A stretch of 35,827 bases of DNA, taken from an uncultured Ruminobacter sp. GTDB lineage: Bacteria > Pseudomonadota > Gammaproteobacteria > Enterobacterales > Succinivibrionaceae. The position numbers and the translations under genes were made by a program. Where the stretch lies: assembly GCA_902776415.1 (NCBI GenBank), contig CACYPY010000023.1:1-35827 (forward strand), given 5' to 3'. Within the stretch, counting starts at the first letter, position 1. Each line of letters starts with the position of its first letter. This document shows positions 27,346-35,827 of this stretch, in pieces. The notes beneath the pieces are model-generated. The model did no database searches, was not told where the DNA came from, and saw only the letters and a program-made list of their open reading frames with translations.

Positions 27346-27529
27346 GATTAATATCTATAATCACGATTAATCATATAATATGTCTGAATATTAATAAATT
27401 TATCATCCTGGCAGAAGCGGCTGATATTATTAATCAGAGAGGTGTTTCCTATGTTTATGTATGTGTGCCCCCCGTTTCTAAGCAAGAATATTAAGATTAA
27501 TGATAATTCATAGATTAATTATGATTAAT
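27346..27529. repeat. GATTAAT word cluster
   Basis: GATTAAT occurs at 27346, 27365, 27495, 27513 and 27523, with inverse copies ATTAATC at 27366 and 27429, all within 184 bases. The pattern resembles a binding-site array. A nearby ATTAATGATAATTCAT is a partial Fur-like match, too weak to call. Confidence 0.45.
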
Positions 27530-28286
27530 AACTCGAATAACCCTGATGATATTCTCTGTTTCAGATGATCGGATTTTATTCCGGGAGTTTTGTGTTTTTA
27601 TGATATCTGTCTGTTCTTTATAAAGTCACAGCAGGTATCCGTTTATTGATGATTTATGAAATGTAATAATTTATGAATGGTTCTGGAAAGTGATTCTTTA
27701 ACTTTGTTTTAAGTATTTGTTAGGAGCGTTTGAAATGTTGAAAAGTCTCTGTGATTATATTTTCAGAGTGTTTTTGGCAGTGTTTTCGTCCCTCCCCTTT
27801 TGATGTTTTGTTTGTGTGACTAAGGCTCTGATTATTTACAGGGATTTTTCAGAGACGGTTGCCGGTTATGAAGCTGTAGTTCCGACAGGTAATGTCCGGA
27901 ATTTAATTTGTTTTTGGCTGTCATTTTCAGGGGGCTGAAAATCATATTTAACGGATATTGTTAATAACGCTGTCATGATGCTGGTTAAGGTGATAACCGT
28001 CAGTCATAAAATGATGCCCGAAATTTAACCCGTTTCTGTTTTTGAGATTTCTTAAATTCTGATTGGGAGGCGTCCCATCCGGGGGAATGTCAGACCAGAT
28101 TTCCGGCCGGGGAGATTTGTGACAATCATGAGGTTCTGATATTCTTTCGGAGTTGCGGCGGTGCCGGGAGGGTACGTTTTCCGTTTTGGCTGTCGGATAA
28201 CCCCTGCGGACTCCGGCCGTTTTTGCGGAGTTCCCCCCGAACTTTCCCGCAATTTATTGTCTTACTTCAAGTTTATGAGGTCTCGC

Positions 28287-28318
28287 TAGACAGCAATTAT
28301 TCTGTGTCAATATATAAT
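28287..28318 (+). promoter_or_regulatory. Candidate promoter of the sulfatase-fold pair
   Basis: TAGACA (28287-28292), an 18-base spacer and TATATA (28311-28316), with TATAAT also readable at 28313-28318. It lies about 80 bases before the first gene of the pair. Confidence 0.5.
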
Positions 28319-28397
28319 TGTGCGAGTAACCGGGCCGGCATCGGCGCTTCCGGTTTCGTTTTTTATTTGAGGCTCTTTGCGAAGAGATTTGTATAAA

Positions 28398-31001
28398 ATG
28401 CGTTTTTTTGAAAATCTGTTGTTTGTTGTACTGGCTTTGGCCGTAACAGTGGTTGTTAACCTGACGGGATATGGTTTTACTGTTCCTGTCCGCCTTTCCT
28501 TCGAGCTGCAGTCAAACACTGCCGCCGATGTTCGCATTTTTTACAAAAATGACGGCAGCGATCGTTTTGTCAGAGATTATTCGGTTTCCTTCACTGCCGA
28601 GCAGGGAGATGATTTTCACAGATACGAATTCGACCTTCCAAATCTGCGTTCCGTATCGCAGCTGTCGCTGCTTTTTGATGATTCGGCCACCGGTAATGTC
28701 TGTATCCGGGGCCTGACAGTTCACGGTTACAATCAGGAGTTTACCTACAACTTCATGCAGTCGGTGCTGAGCAACATTTCCATGTCCAACAGCGACGAGC
28801 AGGGGGAAAGCGCCTGTTTTGTCTTTTACCAGAGAAGTACCGCGGAGCCGGTTTTTTCGGACAGACCTCAGATCATCACCCAGAAGTTCGAGGTCAAATC
28901 CATCGTTGATCCCTACAATCCGTGGCAGGGGCTTTTCTTTCTGGCGCTTTTCATAACCTTCAGACTGGTATACGGCCTGATTATGAGAATCGGCAAAAAG
29001 TTGCCGTGGCGCTACGGACCTGTGGAGAACATCAGAGCTCTTCTGAATGCCGCCGGCTGGATCTTTGTTCTGGTGTACATTTTCGGAGAGGTGGTCGATG
29101 CCTACGCTCTTCATAACAGACTGATCCTGGTCGGCACCCTGGCTGTCGGACTGGGTTCCTTTTTCTATATTATCAGAGGCTTTTTTGTCAGACATGCCCA
29201 TCTGACACTGACCGTTCTGGTTCTCATACTCCTCATGCTGGTGCGCTATGCCGTGTTCAAAAGCGAGGTGGGAACCATTTATCGCAACGAGTTTATGGGC
29301 TATATCCATATTATCAAGCAGGATCTGCCGTTTGATGTCGGGGCCGTGCTTCTCATTTCCTCCGCCTGTATCATCAGAAGAAAGTTTGTCAGAAATCTGA
29401 TTTTTGCAGTGGTGGCTCTGGGACTGGCGCTGATGTTCCTGGATTACGGCATCAACACCGGCAAGGATACGGATCGTCTTATTTTCACCTCTCTTGATTT
29501 TTCCAGATTTAACTATCAGGACTTCGTAACCCAGTCCGTCATGTTCTTCCAGACCGTGCAGGGGCTTCTGACGGTGGTTACCTTTATCATGATTCTGATA
29601 ACCGTATCCCTGGCATTTTTCAGAAACAAATCCGAGCTTGTGATGTCTCCGTCCCGGATCTGGTCTTATCTCCTGATTGAATGCCTGGCAGTCTGGGGAT
29701 ATTTTGCAAATATCGGCACCAGCAGTGTTTACGATGATAAGTTCTACAATCTGGTGGAGATAAACCGCGGCATCGAGAACCTTGATTTTTCAAGAATCAC
29801 CGCTTCTTCCAGCGAAATCAGCACCGTCAAGCAGGGGCTTAATTCTCATAAGAACGTTATCGTGCTGGTGGTGAATTCCCTGTCCAGTTTTGCAAGCCGT
29901 CTCTATGGCGGCGAGAATCTCACTCCTAACATCGATGTGATTGCAAATCATAATATCTGGTTTAAAAACTATTATGCCCTGGGATATGATGACGAGACTG
30001 CCAATTATTCCTTCCTGACCGGCTATCCCTTCCTGCATAACGGATTGGGGCTGGAGACCAAGGGGCTTTACGGAAGATCGCTTCCCTATATCATGAAGAA
30101 TGCCGGCTATGCCACCATTATGGCTTACGCCTACAAGCCCAGTCCGGTGCAGAAGGTACAGTATGACAATTCAGGGTTTGACTATCTGGTGGACTATCTG
30201 GATTCCAGGTTCCCGGAGACCGCGCCCCGCTACCGTTCCGACGCTCTCGACGACAAGGTGTTCCTGGGGGAGATGGCCAAAAAGGTGGAGTACTGGATGC
30301 GCACCGGCGGCAAGAATTTCTTCGTGCAGATCATCACCGGTTCCGGAATCGCGCCCTTTGCCGTTCCGGTGGAGAATCGTGTGGATCCCAGCCAGAAGGA
30401 GTTTAATTTTGACAAGGTAATGCAGTTTACTGATGAGGCCGTGGCCCATTTTGTACAGGATCTGACCCGTATCAACTATTTCAGAAACGGTATTCTGGTG
30501 ATTACCGGAAATCACAGAGCATCCATCCCCATCAGCAAGAAGGAATTTGACACCTATGGCAGACTCTCCGTTGCCAGGGTGCCGCTGATTATCATAGACA
30601 AGAATGTGAAGACGTTTGTTTCCACCAATGACATTTCCTCGGCCTCGCTGGGAGAGATTATTCAGTACCTGACTCTGGATACATATTCCGGAAGCTCGCT
30701 TCACGTCAACCCCTTTATCGAAAAGGTAAACGAAACCATTGTTTATCAGGAGCTGTCGCCGAGAAACGAGATCCTCATCAAGGAGGGCGATAACGTCGGA
30801 ACCTTTGTGATTTCCGGAAACCAGTCCGAGATCACCGGTAACCTCAGAAACAAGGATGAGGTATTCGGTAATATTCTGTCGCTGCTGCGGGACACTGACA
30901 CCCTCATCAGCAGTGTGGAGGAGTTGCCGGAGGATCAGCGCTACAAAAAATCCAGCGAATGGTTTGAATCCGCCGACAAGAAGCCCCGGAACAGGAAATA
31001 G
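28398..31001 (+). CDS. LtaS/sulfatase-fold membrane protein 1 (degenerate active site)
   Basis: An 867-residue polytopic membrane protein with a C-terminal extracytoplasmic alkaline-phosphatase/sulfatase-fold domain (about 480-740), the fold of LtaS and phosphoglycerol transferases. The first helix (about 1-23) is followed by a periplasmic beta-rich region of about 145 residues, then about seven to eight more helices. Active-site reading: the Thr nucleophile is present (T534 in DDETANYSF). The metal-binding Glu is Asn (N493 in VVNSLSS), the Asp of the GDH-type motif is Asn (N705-H706 in TGNHRAS), and the substrate His in the TATTHAPF-like block is Ile (I651). So it is probably not a standard enzyme. 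The start is ATG 28398; an in-frame TTG at 28377 is possible. It lies 23 bases before its paralogue. Confidence 0.85.
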   Translation: MRFFENLLFVVLALAVTVVVNLTGYGFTVPVRLSFELQSNTAADVRIFYKNDGSDRFVRDYSVSFTAEQGDDFHRYEFDLPNLRSVSQLSLLFDDSATGNVCIRGLTVHGYNQEFTYNFMQSVLSNISMSNSDEQGESACFVFYQRSTAEPVFSDRPQIITQKFEVKSIVDPYNPWQGLFFLALFITFRLVYGLIMRIGKKLPWRYGPVENIRALLNAAGWIFVLVYIFGEVVDAYALHNRLILVGTLAVGLGSFFYIIRGFFVRHAHLTLTVLVLILLMLVRYAVFKSEVGTIYRNEFMGYIHIIKQDLPFDVGAVLLISSACIIRRKFVRNLIFAVVALGLALMFLDYGINTGKDTDRLIFTSLDFSRFNYQDFVTQSVMFFQTVQGLLTVVTFIMILITVSLAFFRNKSELVMSPSRIWSYLLIECLAVWGYFANIGTSSVYDDKFYNLVEINRGIENLDFSRITASSSEISTVKQGLNSHKNVIVLVVNSLSSFASRLYGGENLTPNIDVIANHNIWFKNYYALGYDDETANYSFLTGYPFLHNGLGLETKGLYGRSLPYIMKNAGYATIMAYAYKPSPVQKVQYDNSGFDYLVDYLDSRFPETAPRYRSDALDDKVFLGEMAKKVEYWMRTGGKNFFVQIITGSGIAPFAVPVENRVDPSQKEFNFDKVMQFTDEAVAHFVQDLTRINYFRNGILVITGNHRASIPISKKEFDTYGRLSVARVPLIIIDKNVKTFVSTNDISSASLGEIIQYLTLDTYSGSSLHVNPFIEKVNETIVYQELSPRNEILIKEGDNVGTFVISGNQSEITGNLRNKDEVFGNILSLLRDTDTLISSVEELPEDQRYKKSSEWFESADKKPRNRK

Positions 31002-31024
31002 AAACGAAGTTCCGGCGGTACCAG

Positions 31025-33460
31025 ATGACTGCAGATAGTGGCATGAGTTCGCGTGCGGACAGAGTCCTGAAATTTCTGAAGGAATTTTTGCGGGGAGCGT
31101 TGCCGGATGCCCTGGTTCTGGCAATGCTGGTAACGGCGGGCACGGTGCTCATGCTGCCGGGCTTTCTTGCCGAGGTCAGGTTTTCGTGCGAGGTAGCTCC
31201 GGCGGTGCCCGGCGATTATGAGGTTACCGTGGGGTATGCCACTCCTCTCAGCCGGAATTATTTTGCCGAAAACACCCGCACCGTAAAGCTGAGCTTTCCG
31301 GAGGGTGCCTCCGGAGCTCCCGATTTTCAGAGGATTGACCTCGGATTTCCGAATGTTCTTATAACCAATGTTCGGATCAGCTTTTCGGAAAACACCAGTT
31401 TTCAGATCCGGAATCTGGAACTCGCGGGTTTTGAAAGCTTCCGGCTTGAGGATTATCCGGCCCTGGAGCTGGACTGTGCTCCGGACTGCATCCTGACAAG
31501 GCCCGAAAGAAACCTTATTTACATTCAGCCGCAGCGGTTTTCTTCCGAAATCATGAGCTTCCGGGCTCATGACGATCCCCTGCGGGTGGTTACCGGATTA
31601 AGAGGGCCATTGCTGTATTTCCTGTCTCTTCTGACAGTCTTTGCGGCGGCTGCGGGCCTGGCGCAGTTTTTCCGGTTGCGTCTCATTCTCTGGTGCTGGT
31701 CGGCGCTCACGGTGCTTCTGGGCTATGCTCTTGTGCTGGCGGTGGCCTTTTTCCCGGATATTTCCCGGGTTTACCGTACCGAGTTTTCCCTGGGGGTGCT
31801 CAATGTTTTTCACCAGTACGGGGTCTGCTTCTTTATCCTGACCTTTTGTCTGATTCTTTCCTCGTGGAAAAGATTCTGGCAGCTCCGCCTGCTGGGCTTT
31901 CTGCTGTTCTTCCTGTTTTTTGCGGTCAATGCCGTCGACTTCTTCATACTCCGGGAGCTTAATGCCAGACTCACCCTGGATGCCGTCCGAAACTTCGGCT
32001 GGAATTTTGCCCTGGGGGTTCCTCTGGTCAGTGATTTTCTTTTTTCCCCGCCGGGGATTGCAGTTTTGTTTCTGCTGATTTTCTATGTGCGCTTCGTCAG
32101 TACTTCCTATTATGAAAGCAGGCATCCGGAATATCCGGCACTCGGTTCCGGAGGACTTCTTCTCCTGATTATCGGGGTACTGACCTGGGGCGAACCAAGT
32201 CCCGGAAGCACGGTGGATGACTATGATTTTGCCAACTTTTTTACGGTGAATTCTTCAAGACACGGAGTGCGGTATTCCCCGGACAATCCGTACGGAACGG
32301 AAATTCCCGGAGTAAGGGAGTTTCCGGGTCTTAATTCCCGCAAGAACATCATCCTTATTGATCTGGAATCATTCAGTTCGTATCAGAGCCTGTTTTTCGG
32401 GGGCTTCTACAACAACATGCCAAATCTGGACAGTCTGGCCAGGAGCAATGTCAGCTTTACCAACTACTATTCCAACGGTTATGCCTCCGATGTGGCCAAT
32501 TTTGCCGTGCTTACCGGCATTCCCTATATCAACGGCTGGCGATCGGTAACGGATCCGGCGTTTTTTGACCGGGCGCTTCCCCGGATTTTAAGGGATAACG
32601 GCTATCATACCTCGGTCATGTATTCCTCCCGCAACGTCTTTCATGCGGATGAACTTCTGCGTCAGGCCGGATTCGAGGAATTCAGCGACGGCAGCGATCC
32701 GCATTATGCCATTTCCGAACGCCTGACCTTTAACTCCGTTCCGGATCGGGATCTTTTTGACAACCTGTTCCAGCGGGTGTCCCGCTGGCGCTCCGGGCAG
32801 CCTCCCTTTTTCACCATGGTGCTCACTGCCACCACCCACGCCCCCTTTCTGATGCCCCTGACCCATACCGGATCCTTCGAGGGAACCCTGAGGTATACGG
32901 ATCGGGAGCTTATGGAGCTCGTCGCAAAATTGCGTTCCGTCAGATATTTTGATCACGGCATCATGGTTATCGTGGCGGATCACCGGGCGATGCTGTCCCT
33001 GACTCTGGATGAGCAGATGCAGTACGGGGAACGGGCCCTGGGACGGGTGCCCCTGGTGATTATTGACCGATCCCTGGGCCGCCGCGTGTTCCGGAACAGT
33101 GTGGCTCATGACTCTCTGGGATCAATTATCAGATACCTGGTTCTTGAGAGCTCCGAGGTTCGGGAATGGCAGTGCAATCCCTTTGCGGAACCGGACTGTC
33201 AGGAGGATGTTTTCTACCAGAAGAAGGGGCCCCGGGATGAGGTGCTGGTTTTTCGCGGCAGCGGTGACATTTCCCGCATAACCCTGGACGGCGATGCTAC
33301 GGACGTGTCCTCCGGTTCGCAGGAGGATCGGGAGCGGCTTCTCCGCGACGTGTACTGGTTCCGTGAGGCTCCGGAGTCCGGAAATGACCGGACGGGGGAT
33401 GCCGGCACGGGAGGGCGGGATCCGGAGGATTCCTCAGGCCGCACGCCTTCCGGTTTCTAA
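31025..33460 (+). CDS. LtaS/sulfatase-fold membrane protein 2 (nucleophile lost)
   Basis: An 811-residue paralogue of the preceding protein with the same layout: one N-terminal helix (27-46), a periplasmic beta-rich segment (about 50-190), several helices to about 390 and then the sulfatase-like domain. Here Glu448 (LIDLESFSS), His605 (TATTHAPF) and Asp652-His653 (VADHRAM) are present. Val490 (YASDVANFAV) takes the place of the nucleophilic Thr. As an isolated enzyme it should not form the covalent Thr intermediate. The ATG at 31025 has a weak ribosome site, so coupling to the upstream gene is possible. Its stop overlaps the stop of the convergent peptidase gene by 3 bases. Confidence 0.85.
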   Translation: MTADSGMSSRADRVLKFLKEFLRGALPDALVLAMLVTAGTVLMLPGFLAEVRFSCEVAPAVPGDYEVTVGYATPLSRNYFAENTRTVKLSFPEGASGAPDFQRIDLGFPNVLITNVRISFSENTSFQIRNLELAGFESFRLEDYPALELDCAPDCILTRPERNLIYIQPQRFSSEIMSFRAHDDPLRVVTGLRGPLLYFLSLLTVFAAAAGLAQFFRLRLILWCWSALTVLLGYALVLAVAFFPDISRVYRTEFSLGVLNVFHQYGVCFFILTFCLILSSWKRFWQLRLLGFLLFFLFFAVNAVDFFILRELNARLTLDAVRNFGWNFALGVPLVSDFLFSPPGIAVLFLLIFYVRFVSTSYYESRHPEYPALGSGGLLLLIIGVLTWGEPSPGSTVDDYDFANFFTVNSSRHGVRYSPDNPYGTEIPGVREFPGLNSRKNIILIDLESFSSYQSLFFGGFYNNMPNLDSLARSNVSFTNYYSNGYASDVANFAVLTGIPYINGWRSVTDPAFFDRALPRILRDNGYHTSVMYSSRNVFHADELLRQAGFEEFSDGSDPHYAISERLTFNSVPDRDLFDNLFQRVSRWRSGQPPFFTMVLTATTHAPFLMPLTHTGSFEGTLRYTDRELMELVAKLRSVRYFDHGIMVIVADHRAMLSLTLDEQMQYGERALGRVPLVIIDRSLGRRVFRNSVAHDSLGSIIRYLVLESSEVREWQCNPFAEPDCQEDVFYQKKGPRDEVLVFRGSGDISRITLDGDATDVSSGSQEDRERLLRDVYWFREAPESGNDRTGDAGTGGRDPEDSSGRTPSGF

Positions 33461-34191
33461 AACAGGCGACTGGTTCCCGGGGAAAAGATCCTGAATCTCC
33501 GGGCGAATTCATTGCCGATGTTTTCTGCCAGAATTTCCTTTCCGGGGAGATCCGAATTCAGAATAAAGCTCCGGGATTCCTCTTCCGAAACGCCCATGGT
33601 GATGACATCCGCATCCGGGGCGTAGCTGATATGCCAGAGTTCGCCGGAGGCGTTGGCCGTGTCGTCGGTATAGGGCCGGAAAAAACCGAATTCTCCCATC
33701 CGGGAATCCAGCCAGCGGGTAACCGGGGCTTCAGGTCCGGAACGGTATTCCCGGTTGGTAAGCTCCAGGGTTCCTCCTTCCGGGATGAGGTCCGGATCGT
33801 ACACGTCAATGTCAGTGCCGTAATGATGCCTGGAAAGTCCGGGTACGGCGCTGAACACCAGAATGGCCCGTACCAGATCCCGGGGGGACAGACTTCTGAT
33901 GTCCAGGGGATTTTCATTGCGATCCAGCACCGGTCTTTTGCCGGTCATTTTTTCTGAAAAAATGAGCTTCTGCCTTTCAAAACTGCGGAATGCCGAGGCC
34001 GCCCGGAGATTTATGCCGTCCTTCAGCGCCTCCCGTCGCATATCCCCGAAGGCTGCGGCGGCCCCTGGCGTCAGTTTCACATTAGGGGCCCCGGGGAAGG
34101 AAACCAGGTGTTCCTCAGTGAGGCCGTGAATGACGGACGAAAGATCCTTGCAGGATGATGAGGAAGAAAATGGCGGAAACAGTTGCGACAT
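33457..34191 (-). CDS. M15 family (VanY-type) peptidase, cytoplasmic-looking
   Basis: A 244-residue zinc D,D- or L,D-carboxypeptidase-like enzyme. Seen: ASAFRSFERQ (66-74), SRHHYGTDID at 120-129 (zinc ligands His122 and Asp129) and GELWHISY at 183-190 (catalytic Glu184, zinc His187), a full M15 VanY set. There is no signal peptide or N-terminal membrane helix, so it may act on peptidoglycan precursors or recycled peptides in the cytosol, as some L,D-carboxypeptidases of this family do. I use the ATG at 34191, with GGAG 6 bases upstream. The frame stays open 124 codons further but enters the divergent promoter region of the next gene with poor composition. Its stop overlaps the convergent sulfatase-fold gene by 3 bases. 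Confidence 0.9.
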   Translation of the reverse strand: MSQLFPPFSSSSSCKDLSSVIHGLTEEHLVSFPGAPNVKLTPGAAAAFGDMRREALKDGINLRAASAFRSFERQKLIFSEKMTGKRPVLDRNENPLDIRSLSPRDLVRAILVFSAVPGLSRHHYGTDIDVYDPDLIPEGGTLELTNREYRSGPEAPVTRWLDSRMGEFGFFRPYTDDTANASGELWHISYAPDADVITMGVSEEESRSFILNSDLPGKEILAENIGNEFARRFRIFSPGTSRLF

Positions 34192-34330
34192 ATAAAGCTC
34201 CGGCGCGGTATGACTGAACGGTTCTGGTTTTTCGGCAGTTTTTCGAACTTCCGGGGAGAGTATATTGAATTTTTCCCGGGCGCTCAACTCCGGGATCCGT
34301 TCCGAGATCGAACTTTTTGAATTCCGGATT

Positions 34331-34346
34331 GGGATTCTGAAATCCC
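34331..34346. promoter_or_regulatory. Inverted repeat in the divergent promoter region
   Basis: GGGATT-ctga-AATCCC (34331-34346) lies just before a possible -10 TATGCT (34349-34354) for the ANL-like gene. It is a candidate operator, with weak evidence. Confidence 0.3.
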
Positions 34347-34462
34347 GATATGCTAGACTGTCTCCCGCTGACAGCTTCTGACAGGCGGCTTTTCTCCGGT
34401 ATTTTTCGGGAAGTTCGGGATTTTTCGCATCCGGAGCCCGTCCGCGGATATTTGGTATTATT

Positions 34463-35827
34463 ATGGAAACTGATTCTCTCTCGCTTGCCGCCTCCTTTTT
34501 CGGGGCCGGAAACCCGCATGACGTCATGGGTTTCACCGATGCCGGAATCATGGAGCGCCGCATGTTCCGGCACCATGTGGCGGAGCTTCTTCAGATCATA
34601 AACGCCCGGCCGCATGCCAGAGTGGTCATGGAGCTTTCCCGGTACTATCTGATGCGGGTAACGCTGCAGACTGCCATGTTTGTCACCGATCGTATTATCC
34701 TGGTGGGAGACAATGTGTCGGATCCCTGCCTGAGGCAGTATCTCAATGACGACGATATTCTGATTACCGACTGTTTCCGGGGTTTTTCGTGCAATGTGAT
34801 CGATCTGTTCACCACGCTGACGTTCATCTCAAGTCCGGAGCAGGATGAGAAGATTCTTGCCGCGTGGAGCATTCCCGACACCTCCCGGATTACCGTGGCC
34901 CTTTTCGGAGGAGATACCGGGGTTTCCGTGAAGGAATATGCCACGCCGCTGTCGATAATGGAACAGCAGTGCCGGGATCAGATCCGCGGAATTCCCGAGC
35001 TTTCCGACGTCCGTGCCGTGGTTTCCTCATTTAAGCCTTCCAGCGGGTTCGGATTCTCCCACGGCCTTGTGATCAGCATGCTTCTGGATATTCCGATGTA
35101 CGATCGCCAGCTTCTGAAGGGCACCCAGATATCGCTTCTGGGAATTCCTGATTATGCTTTCATAACCTCCATGCTGTTTCTCGGCAGTCTGGGCAAGGAG
35201 GATGTTATCGCAGGATGCCGGCTGATTCTGGTGAACGGTTTTTTCGAAAAGATGATTGACTATATGGCCGTAAGTTCCGTTGCGGACTGTCCGGTGGTTG
35301 AAAGCCTGGGAACCCTGACGCACGGAGTTATTGCCCTGAGGCGTCTTTCGGAGGGACGGTCCTTCCATTTTGTCGCTCATGTAAACTACCGTATTGACGA
35401 GGACGGCGTCCTGGTCTGCAATTCCTACTTTGACGGGGCGAACTGCAACTATCCCACGGAGTACACAGTGCAGATCTCCGGAAGGGATTTCATTATCACC
35501 GGCCGTCGCAGGAGGCTGGTTGAGGTCCGGGGCGTCTCCTACAATATGGATGATATGGAGCATTGTCTGGAGCGTGCCGGATTCGGAGACCGGGTGGCGG
35601 TTTTTGAGTTCTCCCGCCGGAAGGAAAAGGAGAAATACATTGTCATAGCGGTGGAATCCGAGGAGCTGTTCATGCTTTCCGGCAGTGACGACATCGAAAA
35701 CCGGGGACTGGCTGCGGATTATGTGAATGAGATCCGGAACGAGCTGATTTCCGGCGGTTATCCCGAGGAATTGTTGCCGCGCAAGGTCAGATTTGTCAGA
35801 AAAATAAGTTATAATGAATTCGGAAGA
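34463..35827 (+). CDS. Degenerate adenylate-forming (ANL, acyl-CoA synthetase-like) protein, partial
   Basis: An open frame of 455 codons that runs off the right edge with no stop. It resembles the short ANL-family acyl-CoA synthetase-like proteins of aryl-polyene-type clusters. The phosphate-binding loop position reads LFGGDTGVSVKEY (148-159), where TSGSTGxPK is expected. SHGLVISMLL (199-208) matches the HIYGLLF-like block, ESLGTLTHGVIAL the A5-like block, TGRRRRLVEVRG the A8 hinge and RKISYNEFGR the end block normally ending GKI. The SGSTG and Lys positions are poorly preserved, so activity is doubtful. The ribosome site is weak. Context beyond the window is needed to see whether a polyketide-type cluster follows. 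Confidence 0.65.
   Translation, partial: METDSLSLAASFFGAGNPHDVMGFTDAGIMERRMFRHHVAELLQIINARPHARVVMELSRYYLMRVTLQTAMFVTDRIILVGDNVSDPCLRQYLNDDDILITDCFRGFSCNVIDLFTTLTFISSPEQDEKILAAWSIPDTSRITVALFGGDTGVSVKEYATPLSIMEQQCRDQIRGIPELSDVRAVVSSFKPSSGFGFSHGLVISMLLDIPMYDRQLLKGTQISLLGIPDYAFITSMLFLGSLGKEDVIAGCRLILVNGFFEKMIDYMAVSSVADCPVVESLGTLTHGVIALRRLSEGRSFHFVAHVNYRIDEDGVLVCNSYFDGANCNYPTEYTVQISGRDFIITGRRRRLVEVRGVSYNMDDMEHCLERAGFGDRVAVFEFSRRKEKEKYIVIAVESEELFMLSGSDDIENRGLAADYVNEIRNELISGGYPEELLPRKVRFVRKISYNEFGR

Larger units (their letters stand above)
26479..28397. other. Long AT-rich gene-free stretch
   Basis: About 1.9 kb with no supportable coding region on either strand, much lower in GC than its neighbours and visibly T-rich (and T/G-rich in parts) on the plus strand from about 26820 to 27130. 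It holds a large hairpin at 26671-26711, a shorter inverted repeat at 26516-26552, a cluster of GATTAAT words at 27346-27529 and the sulfatase-pair promoter at its right end. H-NS silencing, a large non-coding RNA and decayed foreign DNA all fit. Confidence 0.6.

Noticed and set aside
27495..27511. Fur box in the AT-rich stretch
   Set aside because: Only about 12 of 19 positions match, which is too weak in such AT-rich DNA.
34192..34563. N-terminal extension of the M15 peptidase by 124 residues
   Set aside because: It would enter the divergent promoter and start of the ANL-like gene. The ATG at 34191 has a good ribosome site.
1..35827. tRNA, rRNA or CRISPR arrays
   Set aside because: No TTCGA-type tRNA arm with matching stems and no regularly spaced direct repeats were seen by eye.

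Overview
The window looks like a chromosomal stretch of a gammaproteobacterium. gyrA and serC, and the set sixA / prmB / aroC, are all present and resemble arrangements seen in that class. An anaerobic Aeromonadales-type lineage such as Succinivibrionaceae is my guess from overall flavour, not a demonstrated assignment. Coding DNA is moderately GC-rich. One stretch of about 1.9 kb (26479-28397) is strikingly AT-rich and gene-free. I saw no tRNA, rRNA or CRISPR array.

Layout. (1) 1-6.2 kb: the tail of an unrecognised gene, gyrA with an unusual acidic insertion, a convergent secreted protein with a calcium-loop-like motif, and serC. (2) 6.5-11.3 kb, minus strand: a single-module KpsC/LipB-type Kdo transferase, a rhombosortase-like rhomboid protease, an H-NS-family nucleoid protein and a degenerate EAL plus HDOD protein. 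(3) 11.4-13.4 kb, minus strand: a small accessory patch with an XRE-type regulator, a YhcG/DUF1016 PDDEXK nuclease and a probable gene remnant. (4) 13.6-20.6 kb, minus strand: a complete Bat-type operon running moxR, DUF58, DUF4381, VWA (BatA-like), VWA-TPR (BatB/BatC fusion), BatD-like. The distal genes abut or overlap and the operon ends in a strong terminator. (5) 21-24.4 kb, plus strand: sixA, a 68-residue conserved-looking protein with its own terminator, then prmB-aroC, translationally coupled. (6) 24.7-28.4 kb: a stand-alone DRB0094/Rnl5-type RNA ligase, a degenerate transposase-associated zinc-ribbon-like frame and the long AT-rich gene-free stretch. (7) 28.4-35.8 kb: two tandem LtaS/sulfatase-fold membrane proteins, a convergent cytoplasmic-looking M15 (VanY-type) peptidase, and a divergently placed degenerate adenylate-forming (ANL) protein that runs off the window end.

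How parts fit. The Bat operon is a MoxR-type AAA+ ATPase with two membrane-anchored von Willebrand A proteins and periplasmic helpers, a set linked in other bacteria to envelope and stress tolerance. Several other genes also point to the cell surface: the KpsC-like transferase, the rhombosortase, the sulfatase-fold pair, the M15 peptidase and the ANL protein.

The most striking observation is that the two tandem sulfatase-fold proteins have damaged active sites in complementary ways. The first keeps the Thr nucleophile but has Asn where the metal-binding Glu and Asp should be. The second keeps Glu, Asp and His but has Val at the Thr position. Other points of interest are the acidic insertion inside the GyrA C-terminal propeller, the XRE-nuclease cassette, the orphan RNA ligase and the AT-rich stretch with a GATTAAT cluster and a large hairpin.
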